In this document: positions 26,127 to 35,668 of the stretch, in pieces | How the letters are laid out: each line of letters opens with the position of its first letter | How positions within the stretch are numbered: the first letter of the stretch is position 1 | Assembly (NCBI RefSeq): GCF_030410395.1 | Contig: NZ_JAUHHF010000007.1 | Coordinates: forward strand, 62,001 to 126,000 | Source of the DNA: Zwartia panacis | GTDB lineage: Bacteria > Pseudomonadota > Gammaproteobacteria > Burkholderiales > Burkholderiaceae_B | DNA: 64,000 nt | Direction: 5' to 3' | Notes under the pieces: model-generated | Database searches by the model: none | Told to the model about the DNA's origin: nothing | What the model saw: only the letters and a program-made list of their open reading frames with translations | Program-made: the position numbers and the translations under genes

Positions 26127-27253
26127 GCACGATGATAAACAACCATATTTCGAGAAGACTGCTTGGCGTGGGGGCGGCGTTATTGTCTGTTTTCTTCTTA
26201 ACAGCCTGCGACAAAAAGGCGCCTTCAAAAGTCAGTCCACCTCCTGCAGTCACCGTTGCGAAGCCCGTTTCTCAGGATGTACGAAGTTTTGAGATTTTTG
26301 ATGGCAACGTTGCGGCCTATTTGTCCGTCGATCTCGAGGCACGTGTTCCCGGCTTTCTGACCAAAATTGCTTTTGATGACGGCGCATATGTCAAAAAAGA
26401 TCAATTGCTTTTCGTCATTGAACAAGATCAATATGCGCAGCAGGTGAACCTCACGCGTGCGGTATTCGAAGAAGCGAAAATCGAAATCACACGTCAAAAA
26501 GCGCTTTTGAAAGACAACGCCACGTCGCAAGCTGCTGTCGACAAGGCGATGTCGCAGTACCTCCAGGCCGAAGCCAACCTCAAGCTGGCCGAAATCAATT
26601 TCGGCTATACCGAAGTTCGCGCGCCTTTTGATGGGTTGATGGGCCGACATTTGATCGATGTTGGCAACTACTTGGGTTCGAGTCCGCAAGGTGTCAAGCT
26701 TGCAACGATTCAAAAAATTGATCCGATCTATGTCTATTTTTCTATCAACGAACGCGATTTGTTGAAATATCAAAAACGTTTTGTCAATGAGAACGAGCGT
26801 AAGTCGCAAGTCAACAAACTCCCTGTGCATGTTCAGCTTCAGGGGGAAGAGGGCTTTCCGCACACGGGGACTCTGGACTTTGCCGCTAACCTGTTGAGCA
26901 CCAGCACGGGTTCTCTTCAGCTGCGTGCAGAACTCCCCAATAACAAGTTCAATCTATTGCCAGGTCTGTATGCCAAAGTCCGGGTCGAATACGGTGAGCC
27001 CAGACTGGCGGTCCTGATTCCCAATAGCAGTGTGTTGACGGATCAACAGGGTGATTATGTTTTTGTCGTTGACGACACGCAAAAGGCTTCGCGTCGCAAT
27101 ATCAAGCGTGGTCAAAAGTTTGGACCGCTCGTCGAGGTCACGAGTGGTCTTAGTGCTGCCGATACGGTGATCATCAACGGTTTTATCAACGTCAGGGATG
27201 GTCTGGTTGTGAAACCCGAGCTCTCGAGCGTTGCACCCTTGCCTGCACGTTAA
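26123..27253 (+). CDS. RND efflux periplasmic adaptor (membrane fusion protein)
   Basis: 376-residue AcrA/MexA-type adaptor linking the inner-membrane pump to the outer-membrane channel. Lipobox 'FFLTAC' with C29; lipoyl halves around 'ARVPGFLTKIAFDDGAYVKKDQLLFVIEQDQYAQQ' and 'VRAPFDGLMGRHLIDVGNYL', separated by a helical hairpin (about 100-155); then beta-barrel ('LQLRAELPNNKFNLLPGLYAKVRVEYG') and membrane-proximal domains. 24 bp before the pump gene. Confidence 0.94.
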   Translation: MSTMINNHISRRLLGVGAALLSVFFLTACDKKAPSKVSPPPAVTVAKPVSQDVRSFEIFDGNVAAYLSVDLEARVPGFLTKIAFDDGAYVKKDQLLFVIEQDQYAQQVNLTRAVFEEAKIEITRQKALLKDNATSQAAVDKAMSQYLQAEANLKLAEINFGYTEVRAPFDGLMGRHLIDVGNYLGSSPQGVKLATIQKIDPIYVYFSINERDLLKYQKRFVNENERKSQVNKLPVHVQLQGEEGFPHTGTLDFAANLLSTSTGSLQLRAELPNNKFNLLPGLYAKVRVEYGEPRLAVLIPNSSVLTDQQGDYVFVVDDTQKASRRNIKRGQKFGPLVEVTSGLSAADTVIINGFINVRDGLVVKPELSSVAPLPAR

Positions 27254-27277
27254 ATCAGCCAGGCAACAGGATCATCC

Positions 27278-30200
27278 ATGCTTTCTAAATTTTTCATCGA
27301 ACGTCCGGTTCTTGGCAATGTGATCGCATTGATCACAATGTTGATTGGAGCTGTCTCCATTCTCGGTTTGCCGATTGCCCAATACCCGCCCATGACGCCG
27401 CCAACGGTGCAGGTCACGACCATGTGGCCTGGTGCGAGCGCCAGTCTGGTTCAGCAGTTGGTTGCCAGTAACATCGAGAATCAGGTCAACGGTGTAGAGA
27501 ATATGCTCTACATGCAGTCGGATTCCACAAACGACGGCCGCTACACCTTGACAGTGACCTTCGAGGTGGGAACGGACCCAAACATGGCGCAGGTCACGGT
27601 TCAGAACCGGGTGGCGATCGCATTGGCCTCATTGCCTCAGGCCGTGCAAAAGCAAGGTGTGACCACCAAAGTTCAGTCGACATCCATTTTGCAGTTCGTG
27701 ACGCTGACCTCCAGTAACCCTGAGCATGATGCCCTGTTTCTGAGTAACTTTGCCAACTTGCAATTGCAAAACCGGCTGGCACGGATACCAGGTGTCGCGG
27801 CCGCGAACGTATTTGGTGTGGGCAATTACAGTATGCGGATCTGGTTGGATCCAGCACAGCTCAAAATGCGTAATTTGACACCCACTGATGTCGCGACAGC
27901 CATTAGTCGTCAGAACGTCATGTTGGCTGCGGGGCAGGTTGGAGCGCCACCTGTTCCAATGGGGCAGGATTTTCAGCTGACGTTGAATGTCACGAGTGCG
28001 CTTGAAACGCCTGAGCAGTTCGAGCAAATTTTGCTTAAAACAAATGATCAAGGCGAGTTGACCCGTCTCAAGGACGTTGCACGTGTGGAGATGGGTAGCC
28101 AGAACTACAGCCAGTTTTTTCGTCTAGGGGATAAACCGGCTGGTGGTATCGCGATCTACCAGCTGCCTGCAGCCAACGCGATTGATGTCGCCAAGGCGGT
28201 CAGAGCCGAGATGGACAAGATCTCCAAGACTTTCCCCAAAGAAATCAAATGGGAAATTCCTTTTGACACCACGATGTTCGTGACGGCTTCCATCACCGAG
28301 GTCTATCACACGCTATTCGAAGCAGGCATTTTGGTGCTGTTGGTCATTATGTTGTTTTTGCAGGATTGGCGCGCGACGCTGGTGCCCGCAACGACTGTGC
28401 CCGTCACGATTATTGGTGCATTCGCTTGTATGGCGGCGATGGGCTTTTCGATCAATTTATTAACGCTGTTCGCGATCGTCTTGTGTATTGGTATTGTGGT
28501 GGACGATGCGATTGTGGTAGTGGAGGGGGTCGCCAAGAAAGTCGAGCTTGGTCAGACTCCCCGCCAAGGTGCCATCAGTGCGATGAATGAACTTCTTGGT
28601 CCGATCATCGGTATTACGTTGGTGCTCATGGCTGTATTTTTACCCGCCTCCTTCATTGCGGGAATTACAGGCCAGATGTATCGGCAGTTTGCGCTTGTGA
28701 TTGCCGCCACTGCGTTGATCAGCGGTATTAACGCCGTGACGCTTAAACCCACGCAAGCCGCCCAGTTCATCACGCCTAAATTGCCTGGCGCGAAAAAGAA
28801 TTGGTTTTTCGTCAAATTCGATCAGGTTTTTGAAAGGATCTCTGACTGGTACGCCAATCTGATGCACCATCTGATGGACAACAGAAAGATCACGTCCCTG
28901 GTGGGAATTGTGTTGATTATTGGCGCGATTATCGGATTGATCCGTTTGCCGACAGGTTTCATACCGAACGAAGATCAGGGGTATCTCGTGGTTTCTGTTC
29001 AGTTACCCGATGCTGCGTCACTCACCCGTACACAGGCGGGGATGGCTAAAGTTGTCACCGCGATTGAAAAAGTCCCGGGTGTACAGCAAGTTGTGTCGAT
29101 TGGTGGTGTCAATGCGCTCAGCAACAACAGCTCCCAATCCAACACCGGTGTGATGTATGTCATTTTGAAACCCTGGGAGGCGCGTGGCAAGGTCAAGGGT
29201 GAGGATCTCAAGTCGATCTATGCCGGAATGAGCGAAGCTATAAAATCCATCCAGGAGGTCAGTGCAAACGTATTACTGCCTCCCGCGATTCCCGGGCTGG
29301 GTTTGTCGGGTGGTTTTCAAATGCAGTTGCAACTGATAGATGGCAGCAACGATTTTAAAAAGCTAGAACAAATTACCGAGGAATTCCTTCAGCAGGCGCG
29401 CGCTCGGCCAGAAATCATGGCGATTTTTACGCCGTTCAGAAATAACGTCCCACAGCTCAAATTGACGTTTAATCCCTCCAGGGCTGAAACGCTAGGCGTG
29501 TCACTCGGTGATGCCTATGATGTTCTGCAGTCTTCGATTGGTTCAACCTACGTCAACCAGTTCTTCAAATACGGTCAGACTTATCAGGTTTTCCTTCAGG
29601 CTGATGGCAAAAGTCGAGTGAGCCCCGATCAGATTAATCGCCTCTATGTGAAAAACAAGTCGGGCAACATGGTGCCGCTGGGATCATTTATTGAGATCAC
29701 GGAAACGACCGGTCCTGCGATTGCTTCGCAATACAATATTTATCCAACTGCCGCCATACTCGGTGCCGCAGCCGACGGTTATAGCTCAGGTCAGGTCATC
29801 ACCGCGCTTGAGGAGTTGGCACGGACAACGTTACCCGAGTCGGCAAGCTTTGAGTGGACAGCGATGTCCTATCAGGAGAAGTTGGTTGGAAATACGGTTG
29901 TATTAGTTTTTGCGCTCTCTATCTTGCTGGTCTACTTAGTCCTTGCGGCACAGTATGAGTCTTGGTCAGCTCCGATTTCGGTGATTCTGGCTGTTCCTCT
30001 TGCGCTTGTCGGCACGGTCATCGCATTATCTGCGACAGGACTTGCCAACAATATTTATGTTCAGATCGGTTTGGTTCTAATGATTGCGCTCGCCTCCAAA
30101 AATGCAATTTTGATTGTCGAAGTCGCACTCGAAGAGCGCAAAAAGGGTTTATCTCCAGTCGAAGCTGCTCTGAAGGCCTCTCATGAGCGGTTCCGACCGA

Positions 30201-30469
30201 TTGTGATGACATCGATCGCGTTTATCTTGGGGGTCGTCCCGTTGCTGACGGCCTCAGGCGCGGGTGCTGCCGCCCGGGTCTCGATTGGCATCACAGTATT
30301 CAGCGGGATGATTGCCTCTACGTGTTTGGCGGTCGCGCTGGTGCCTGTGTTTTATGTCGAGATTCAGACCTGGGTAGAAAAGCGTCAGGCCAAGCACGAA
30401 GCTAAAGCTGCCGCGCGTTTGGCGGCGCATGAGCGAGCGATGGCTGACAAGAACACGTCGCAGTCATGA
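27278..30469 (+). CDS. RND efflux pump, inner-membrane transporter (HAE1 family)
   Basis: 1063-residue proton-driven drug/solute exporter of the AcrB/MexB type. N-terminus 'MLSKFFIERPVLGNVIAL' and 12-helix layout with two large periplasmic loops. The proton-relay aspartates D409 and D410 lie in 'GIVVDDAIVVV' and the relay lysine K941 in 'ASKNAILIVE', equivalent to AcrB D407/D408/K940. The length and hydrophobic-amphiphilic motif pattern suggest a broad-substrate pump, but substrates cannot be assigned. No TetR or other regulator gene adjoins the operon. Confidence 0.95.
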   Translation: MLSKFFIERPVLGNVIALITMLIGAVSILGLPIAQYPPMTPPTVQVTTMWPGASASLVQQLVASNIENQVNGVENMLYMQSDSTNDGRYTLTVTFEVGTDPNMAQVTVQNRVAIALASLPQAVQKQGVTTKVQSTSILQFVTLTSSNPEHDALFLSNFANLQLQNRLARIPGVAAANVFGVGNYSMRIWLDPAQLKMRNLTPTDVATAISRQNVMLAAGQVGAPPVPMGQDFQLTLNVTSALETPEQFEQILLKTNDQGELTRLKDVARVEMGSQNYSQFFRLGDKPAGGIAIYQLPAANAIDVAKAVRAEMDKISKTFPKEIKWEIPFDTTMFVTASITEVYHTLFEAGILVLLVIMLFLQDWRATLVPATTVPVTIIGAFACMAAMGFSINLLTLFAIVLCIGIVVDDAIVVVEGVAKKVELGQTPRQGAISAMNELLGPIIGITLVLMAVFLPASFIAGITGQMYRQFALVIAATALISGINAVTLKPTQAAQFITPKLPGAKKNWFFVKFDQVFERISDWYANLMHHLMDNRKITSLVGIVLIIGAIIGLIRLPTGFIPNEDQGYLVVSVQLPDAASLTRTQAGMAKVVTAIEKVPGVQQVVSIGGVNALSNNSSQSNTGVMYVILKPWEARGKVKGEDLKSIYAGMSEAIKSIQEVSANVLLPPAIPGLGLSGGFQMQLQLIDGSNDFKKLEQITEEFLQQARARPEIMAIFTPFRNNVPQLKLTFNPSRAETLGVSLGDAYDVLQSSIGSTYVNQFFKYGQTYQVFLQADGKSRVSPDQINRLYVKNKSGNMVPLGSFIEITETTGPAIASQYNIYPTAAILGAAADGYSSGQVITALEELARTTLPESASFEWTAMSYQEKLVGNTVVLVFALSILLVYLVLAAQYESWSAPISVILAVPLALVGTVIALSATGLANNIYVQIGLVLMIALASKNAILIVEVALEERKKGLSPVEAALKASHERFRPIVMTSIAFILGVVPLLTASGAGAAARVSIGITVFSGMIASTCLAVALVPVFYVEIQTWVEKRQAKHEAKAAARLAAHERAMADKNTSQS

Positions 30470-30527
30470 GCTTTTCGCCCACGCTCTGCGATTAAACTCT
30501 CTTTTTAAATTGATCGAGATCATCTAA

Positions 30528-31052
30528 ATGGCACGCATTTCCTACGCAGACTTGAACAACCCCGAAGCCAAACCATTGGTGGAGCGCATTACCGCTGAAC
30601 GCGGCAGTGTCTTGCATCTTTATCAAATGCTCTTGCACAGTCCACCAGTGGCGAGCGGCTGGTTAAATTACCTGACCGCGATTCGTCAACAAAGCTCCTT
30701 GCCAGGTGCTTTACGAGAGCTGGTCATTATGCGGATTGCGATTGTGAATGGTGCCCCTTACGAGGCAGAACAACACGCGCCGATCGCCTTGCGTGAAGGC
30801 GTGACCCAAGCTCAATTAGATGATTTGGCTGATTGGAAGCAGTCCAAGCAATTCGATCCGACACAACGTGCTGTCCTGGCGTATGCCGATGCCATGACTA
30901 AAGAAATTCACGTTTCTGCCGAGGTCTTTGCCGGCGTCAAAGCCTTGCTCAGTGAGCGACTCATTGTGGAGTTGACGGCAACGATCGGCGCCTACAACAT
31001 GGTTTCGCGTTTCCTCGAGGCCTTACAAATCCACTCGCACGACGCTCGATAA
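30528..31052 (+). CDS. Carboxymuconolactone decarboxylase family protein (no CxxC)
   Basis: 174-residue all-helical CMD-fold protein. The family core 'LRELVIMRIAIVNGAPYEAEQHAPIALREGV' is present, but the CxxC found in AhpD-type peroxidase members is replaced (there is no cysteine in the protein), so a thiol redox role is excluded. 'EAEQH' retains the Glu and His of the non-redox members. Substrate unknown. Stands alone on the plus strand between the RND operon and the convergent catabolic operon; a downstream partner is not obvious. Confidence 0.85.
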   Translation: MARISYADLNNPEAKPLVERITAERGSVLHLYQMLLHSPPVASGWLNYLTAIRQQSSLPGALRELVIMRIAIVNGAPYEAEQHAPIALREGVTQAQLDDLADWKQSKQFDPTQRAVLAYADAMTKEIHVSAEVFAGVKALLSERLIVELTATIGAYNMVSRFLEALQIHSHDAR

Positions 31053-31089
31053 AAGTAACGTCGCGCGGGCGCTCCTTTTTAGGTTTTGA

Positions 31090-31878
31090 TCAAGATGTGT
31101 ACAGTGGGTAGCCACCAGGCTCGGCATCCAGAAGTCTGAGCATGGCGTGCCATTCCAGTTCACCATAAGGGCGACGTACACCTGGCTGATATAGGTGTGC
31201 GGACTTTTCCAGAATTTCCTTTGGTGGAATGCAGAGTGCGGCGCCTGCTGCCATCGCATCGACTTGCGCACGACAAGACATTTCGAGCTGATACATCAAA
31301 TTAAAGGCCTGAGGGACTGAAGCACCACTGGTCAATAATCCGTGATTTCGTAAGATCATCGCATTGTGTTGACCCAGATCCCTGACCAGACTTTCGCGTT
31401 CAGCCAGATCAATTGCCGGACCATTAAAGTCGTGATAACCAATATGGTTGTTAAAGCGGCTGGCCGTCTGAGTCATAGGCAGTAGACCGCAGTCCATTGA
31501 GGAAACCGCCATGCCTGCGCGCGTGTGAGTATGAATCACGCAGCTGATGTCTGGGCGAGCGGTGTGGATGCAACCATGGATGACATAGCCGCTTTTGTTG
31601 ATGCCGTAATCGGTGTCAGGCTTGCGAACAATTTCGCCCTCGACGGTGATGCGAACAAGACTGGAAGCTGTGATTTCTTTGTAGAGCAAGCCATACAAAT
31701 TGATCAGCAAATCCTCGGTGCCCGGGATGCGAGCTGTGATGTGGTTGTAAATCATATCGGTCATCCCGTACTTGTCCATCAAGCGATAGCAAGCCGCTAA
31801 TGTGACGCGTGTTTCCCATTCTTCGGGACTGACTTTGCCTTTCAGGGATTCGAAATTCGTTGAAAATTTACCGCTCAT
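31090..31878 (-). CDS. Class II aldolase/adducin family protein
   Basis: 262-residue zinc-dependent aldolase-fold protein. Metal-binding histidines appear in 'VIHTHTRAGMAVSS' and 'LRNHGLLTSG'; 'DLLINLYGLLYKEITASSLVRI' matches the substrate loop region. The ATG at 31878 has an AGGAG ribosome site seven bases upstream; longer in-frame starts are not credible. Last gene of the five-gene minus-strand operon. Members act as L-fuculose-phosphate-type aldolases or as decarboxylases; the acyl-CoA context points away from sugar phosphates, but the reaction is unknown. Confidence 0.88.
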   Translation of the reverse strand: MSGKFSTNFESLKGKVSPEEWETRVTLAACYRLMDKYGMTDMIYNHITARIPGTEDLLINLYGLLYKEITASSLVRITVEGEIVRKPDTDYGINKSGYVIHGCIHTARPDISCVIHTHTRAGMAVSSMDCGLLPMTQTASRFNNHIGYHDFNGPAIDLAERESLVRDLGQHNAMILRNHGLLTSGASVPQAFNLMYQLEMSCRAQVDAMAAGAALCIPPKEILEKSAHLYQPGVRRPYGELEWHAMLRLLDAEPGGYPLYTS

Positions 31879-31909
31879 GATGATCTCCTGGGTTTTTATT
31901 GGAATGTTC

Positions 31910-32887
31910 TTAGCCGGGCTGCGCGACAATGATATCGGCGGCATCCAGCGGTTGTTTATTGAAAAATAACTCAATGTTACGAAACATATGTCCGACGATA
32001 TGCGGAACGTTGTCATAGACACCACCGGCAGAATGCGGAGTGGCCACGACTTGATCCATATGGAGTAATGGATGGTCGGCGCGTGGTGGCTCACCCTCAA
32101 AGGTGTCTAAGCCTGCACTCGAGAGCTGTCCGGAGCGCAAGGCATCGATCAGATCGCCCTCATGGATGAGTTCGCCTCGAGCGGTGTTGATCAACATTGC
32201 GCCACGTTTCATTTTGTTGAATGTTTGCGCGTTAAAGAGATGTTTGGTTTGTTCAGTAAGAGGGGCGTGCAGACTCAAAATATCGCTTTGCGCCAGTAGC
32301 GTATCAAAGTCCACATGCCGCACATTGAATTCTTTTTCTGTTGCGGGATCAAGTCTTGTGCGGCTGTGGGTGATGAGGTTCACATTAAACCCGCTCAGCC
32401 GCTTGGCGACAAAGCGCGCGATATTGCCAAAACCAAATAAACCCACTGTTTTACCGTCAAGTTTTGCGCATACGGTGCGCAACTCTGCGGCGATCCATTT
32501 GCCTTCCTGAAGACTGCGATGCGCAAGGGGTAATCGACGCGAGGTCGCAAGGATCAGCATCAAGGTGTGCTCGGAGACAGGGATAGAAGTGGCACCAGCC
32601 GTGATGGCTACCGTCACACCCGCACGGCGGGCAGCTTCCAGATCAATCTTGTCTACGCCGATTCCCCATTTTTGGATCATCTTTAGGCGCGGTGCCTGAC
32701 GAATCATCTGGTCTGTCACAAAAGTGCCTGCAGCCATGATGACCTCAGCCTGGTGCACCAGCTCAAGATGCTCTGCCTGATCATTTGTTTTCGCAAAACT
32801 GATGGTGTAATGCGGTGGTGTCAACCCGCGGATGACCTCGATGGTCGGTTGGGCCATGGGGGTCAGAAAGACGATATGAGGATGCAT
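31910..32887 (-). CDS. D-2-hydroxyacid dehydrogenase (phosphoglycerate-dehydrogenase-like)
   Basis: 325-residue NAD-dependent dehydrogenase. Rossmann motif 'VGLFGFGNIARFVAKRLSG', catalytic Arg in 'INTARGELIHEGDLIDAL', Glu in 'DTFEGEPPRADHP' and His in 'ATPHSAGG' are conserved. It lacks the regulatory ACT domain of serine-pathway enzymes, so a catabolic role is more likely. Follows the acyl-CoA ligase gene by 15 bp and precedes the aldolase gene by 31 bp. It shares only family-level similarity with the dehydrogenase at 22550-23473. Confidence 0.9.
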   Translation of the reverse strand: MHPHIVFLTPMAQPTIEVIRGLTPPHYTISFAKTNDQAEHLELVHQAEVIMAAGTFVTDQMIRQAPRLKMIQKWGIGVDKIDLEAARRAGVTVAITAGATSIPVSEHTLMLILATSRRLPLAHRSLQEGKWIAAELRTVCAKLDGKTVGLFGFGNIARFVAKRLSGFNVNLITHSRTRLDPATEKEFNVRHVDFDTLLAQSDILSLHAPLTEQTKHLFNAQTFNKMKRGAMLINTARGELIHEGDLIDALRSGQLSSAGLDTFEGEPPRADHPLLHMDQVVATPHSAGGVYDNVPHIVGHMFRNIELFFNKQPLDAADIIVAQPG

Positions 32888-32902
32888 ACGTGAGATGAAA
32901 AA

Positions 32903-34495
32903 CTAGGTTTGGGTGATCGCGATTTCGCCGCGTTCGATCAATAACGCCTTGATGTCTTTTTTGACAATCTTTCCATACCCCGACTTGGGCATCGTATCCC
33001 AAAAGATAAACTGTCTCGGCCAGCGATATTTCGCACAGCGACCTTCAAGATGGCCGAGTAATTCAGCAGTTTCCAGAGCAGAATATCCATCGCGACGCAC
33101 AACAACCGCCACACCGATTTCTCCCCATTTTTCATCGGGTACACCCAGGATTGCGATTTCAGCGACACCGGGATGTGTCAGCAAAACTTCTTCGACTTCT
33201 CGCGGGTAGACATTCGACCCCCCTGAAATGTACATATCGGATTCGCGTCCAGTGATGTAAAGCAATCCGCGTTCGTCCATCCGACCCAGGTCGCCGGTAT
33301 GGAACCACCCACCACGTAATGCCTTGGCTGTCGCCTCGGGATTGCCGTGATAACCAGCGAATACCGCGGGACCTCGACAACAAATTTCACCGATTTCGCC
33401 TACGGGAACTGGCTCGAGCTTGTCATTGAGGACGGCGACCTCCATTCCGACGCGAGGTCTGCCGCAAGAGCCGATGTTGGCATTCGGATCCGTGTCGTCC
33501 GCGCTGTGCATTTCGCGTGGCAGGACGGTGATATTGCCTGTGACTTCACCCAGTCCGAAATATTGCACCAAGACTTTGCCAAGCTTGTGCAGGGCAAGCT
33601 TTTGATCGGCCCGATACATGGGGGCGCCTGCGTAAATCACATAACGCAGAGAGCTGTGATCATACTGATCAACAGCAGGGTGTTCGACCAGCATTTTAAT
33701 GATGGTAGGCACTGTGAACATATTGGTGACGCGATATCGCTCGACGGCTTGCCAAAACACGGCTGGATCAAGCTTTTCGCTAGGCATTAAAACCGTGGCG
33801 GCACCTCGCGCCACATTCAGGAGTGCATGGATGCCTGCGCCATGTGAAAGCGGAGCCACGGCGATTGAGCAATCTTGCTCAGTTGTGCCGGGTATCAGAT
33901 CAGCCAAATGGTTGTTGACGACAAATGCCATTTGTCCATGCGTCAAAATACCTGCTTTGGGTTTGCCAGTCGTGCCGGAGGTATAAAAAAACCAAAGCGG
34001 ATCATCGTAAGAAACTGTTTCTTCCGCATCGATCGCCCCTAAATGTTCGGCAATCAATGCTTCGTAGGACCGCTCATTGGCACGTGGCTGACCGATCACC
34101 ACGATGTGTTGCAAAGAATCGGATGCATCTTTGACTGCGTCGGTGTGCGCGTGAAAACAATCCTCGACAATCATGACTTTCGCGCCACTCGAGGCTCCCA
34201 GGTATGCAACCTCGGGAGGTGTCAAGCGAAAGTTGGTCGGTACCCACACACAGCCAAGCTTGAAGGCAGTCCAGCTGTTTTCGAAGGTTTGAAGATTATT
34301 TCGCGACTGAAGCAAAATACGGTCGCCCTTATGGACGCCCAACGCGCGCAGGGCGCTGACCATCGCATTGACTCGCGCATTGATCTCGGCCCACGTCCAG
34401 GTTTTTTCACCTTGAATCAGTGCGGGGTGTTGCGGGTAGAGGCGGGCGGTATGGGTGAGCAACCGCCCGAGATTCATCGACTGCGCAGCGTTCAC
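32903..34495 (-). CDS. AMP-dependent acyl-CoA synthetase/ligase
   Basis: 530-residue adenylate-forming enzyme activating a carboxylic acid to its CoA thioester. Phosphate loop 'YTSGTTGKPKAGILTHG' (about 172-188), 'YFGLGEVTGNI', 'GWFHTGDLGRMDERGLLYITGR' and the catalytic lysine in 'PKSGYGKIVKKD' near the C-terminus are present. GTG start overlapping the thiolase stop by four bases; an ATG six codons later is an alternative. Resembles medium/long-chain or aryl acid ligases; the acid is not predictable here. Confidence 0.92.
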   Translation of the reverse strand: MNAAQSMNLGRLLTHTARLYPQHPALIQGEKTWTWAEINARVNAMVSALRALGVHKGDRILLQSRNNLQTFENSWTAFKLGCVWVPTNFRLTPPEVAYLGASSGAKVMIVEDCFHAHTDAVKDASDSLQHIVVIGQPRANERSYEALIAEHLGAIDAEETVSYDDPLWFFYTSGTTGKPKAGILTHGQMAFVVNNHLADLIPGTTEQDCSIAVAPLSHGAGIHALLNVARGAATVLMPSEKLDPAVFWQAVERYRVTNMFTVPTIIKMLVEHPAVDQYDHSSLRYVIYAGAPMYRADQKLALHKLGKVLVQYFGLGEVTGNITVLPREMHSADDTDPNANIGSCGRPRVGMEVAVLNDKLEPVPVGEIGEICCRGPAVFAGYHGNPEATAKALRGGWFHTGDLGRMDERGLLYITGRESDMYISGGSNVYPREVEEVLLTHPGVAEIAILGVPDEKWGEIGVAVVVRRDGYSALETAELLGHLEGRCAKYRWPRQFIFWDTMPKSGYGKIVKKDIKALLIERGEIAITQT

Positions 34496-35658
34496 GTGGA
34501 CTCCAGAACACTCAGATAATTGGCAACCGCGGCACCACCCATATTAAAGACAGCACCCATATTTGCACCTGTGATTTGCATCTCTCCAGCCGTGCCAGAC
34601 AGTTGCATGGCGGCCATCACATGTTGAGACACACCTGTCGCACCAATGGGATGACCGCGGGACTTGAGTCCACCGGAAGGATTGACGGGTAGTTTGCCAT
34701 CCTTTGTCGTGATGCCATCAAGAATCACACGACCGCCTTGACCATGAGCTGCCAGTCCCATTGCCTCGTATTCGAGCATTTCAGCAATTGTGAAACAGTC
34801 ATGTGTTTCAACAAACTTCAAATCGGATAGCGTGGCACCTGCATCAGCCAGTCCCTTTTGCCAGGCAAGTGCGGCGCCCTCAAAGCGTGTCGCATCGCGA
34901 CGCGAAAGAGGTAAATACTCATTGACGTGTGTCCGTGAACGCCAGCGAACTGCGGGAACCTTTGCTCCAGCAAGGGGCTCGTTGGATAAGACAAGGGCCG
35001 CGGCCCCATCCGATACAAGTGAACAGTCCGAGCGCTTGAGCGGACCTGCGACGAAGGGATTTTTCTCGGACGGATTTCGGCAAAAATCAAAACCCAAATC
35101 CCGGCGCATATGTGCGTAAGGGTTGTGCATGCCATTGGCATGGTTTTTGGCGGAAATAGCAGCTAAGGCATCAGACTGATCACCAAAGCGCTCGAAATAC
35201 TGGCCGGCGATTTGGCCGAAAACGCCTGCAAAACCTCCCTCGGTGTGTCCTTCTTCTTTAACATAAGAGGCTTTGAGCAAGATGTCGCCAATCTCTTTGT
35301 TAGGCAGGGTATTCATTTTCTCCATGCCCACAACCAGAGCGCGTTTGATCCGTCCGCTGGCCAACGCATCGAGTGCCGCCCAGATGGCGGCAGAACCTGT
35401 GGCACAGGCATTTTCCATCCGCACGGAAGGTGTGTGACGAAACTCTGGAATGGCTACGCCGATGAGTGCGCCACTGAAGTCTTGCTGTACAAATCCCGCG
35501 TTGAAGTGGCCGACAAAGATGCCGTCGATATCACCTGGTTCCAGACCCGCGCTCGCAATCGCAGGCAGCGCAGCTTCACGGATCAGTTGATCGAAATCCA
35601 TATTGTCGAGCCTGCCGAACTGGGTATGACCCCAGCCAACGATATAAGGTTGTTTCAT
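34492..35658 (-). CDS. SCP-x-type thiolase (acetyl-CoA acetyltransferase family)
   Basis: 388-residue thiolase-superfamily protein. Nucleophilic cysteine in 'RMENACATGSAAIWAAL' (near residue 88) and active-site His in 'SGGLKSRGHPIGATG'. The C-terminal Cys of classical thiolases is not visible; 'GANMGAVFNMGG' stands there, as in SCP-x/lipid-transfer-protein thiolases that cleave branched or side-chain acyl-CoAs. 'ETHDCFTIAEMLEYEAMGL' also fits that branch. Start ATG 35658 with AAGGAG upstream. Coupled to the ligase gene and ten bases after the SDR gene. Confidence 0.9.
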   Translation of the reverse strand: MKQPYIVGWGHTQFGRLDNMDFDQLIREAALPAIASAGLEPGDIDGIFVGHFNAGFVQQDFSGALIGVAIPEFRHTPSVRMENACATGSAAIWAALDALASGRIKRALVVGMEKMNTLPNKEIGDILLKASYVKEEGHTEGGFAGVFGQIAGQYFERFGDQSDALAAISAKNHANGMHNPYAHMRRDLGFDFCRNPSEKNPFVAGPLKRSDCSLVSDGAAALVLSNEPLAGAKVPAVRWRSRTHVNEYLPLSRRDATRFEGAALAWQKGLADAGATLSDLKFVETHDCFTIAEMLEYEAMGLAAHGQGGRVILDGITTKDGKLPVNPSGGLKSRGHPIGATGVSQHVMAAMQLSGTAGEMQITGANMGAVFNMGGAAVANYLSVLEST

Positions 35659-35668
35659 CGCGAACTCC

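Noticed and set aside
26225-26863. 212-codon minus-strand frame opposite the RND adaptor gene
   Set aside because: Antisense shadow of a clear membrane-fusion protein gene; composition is not coding-like.
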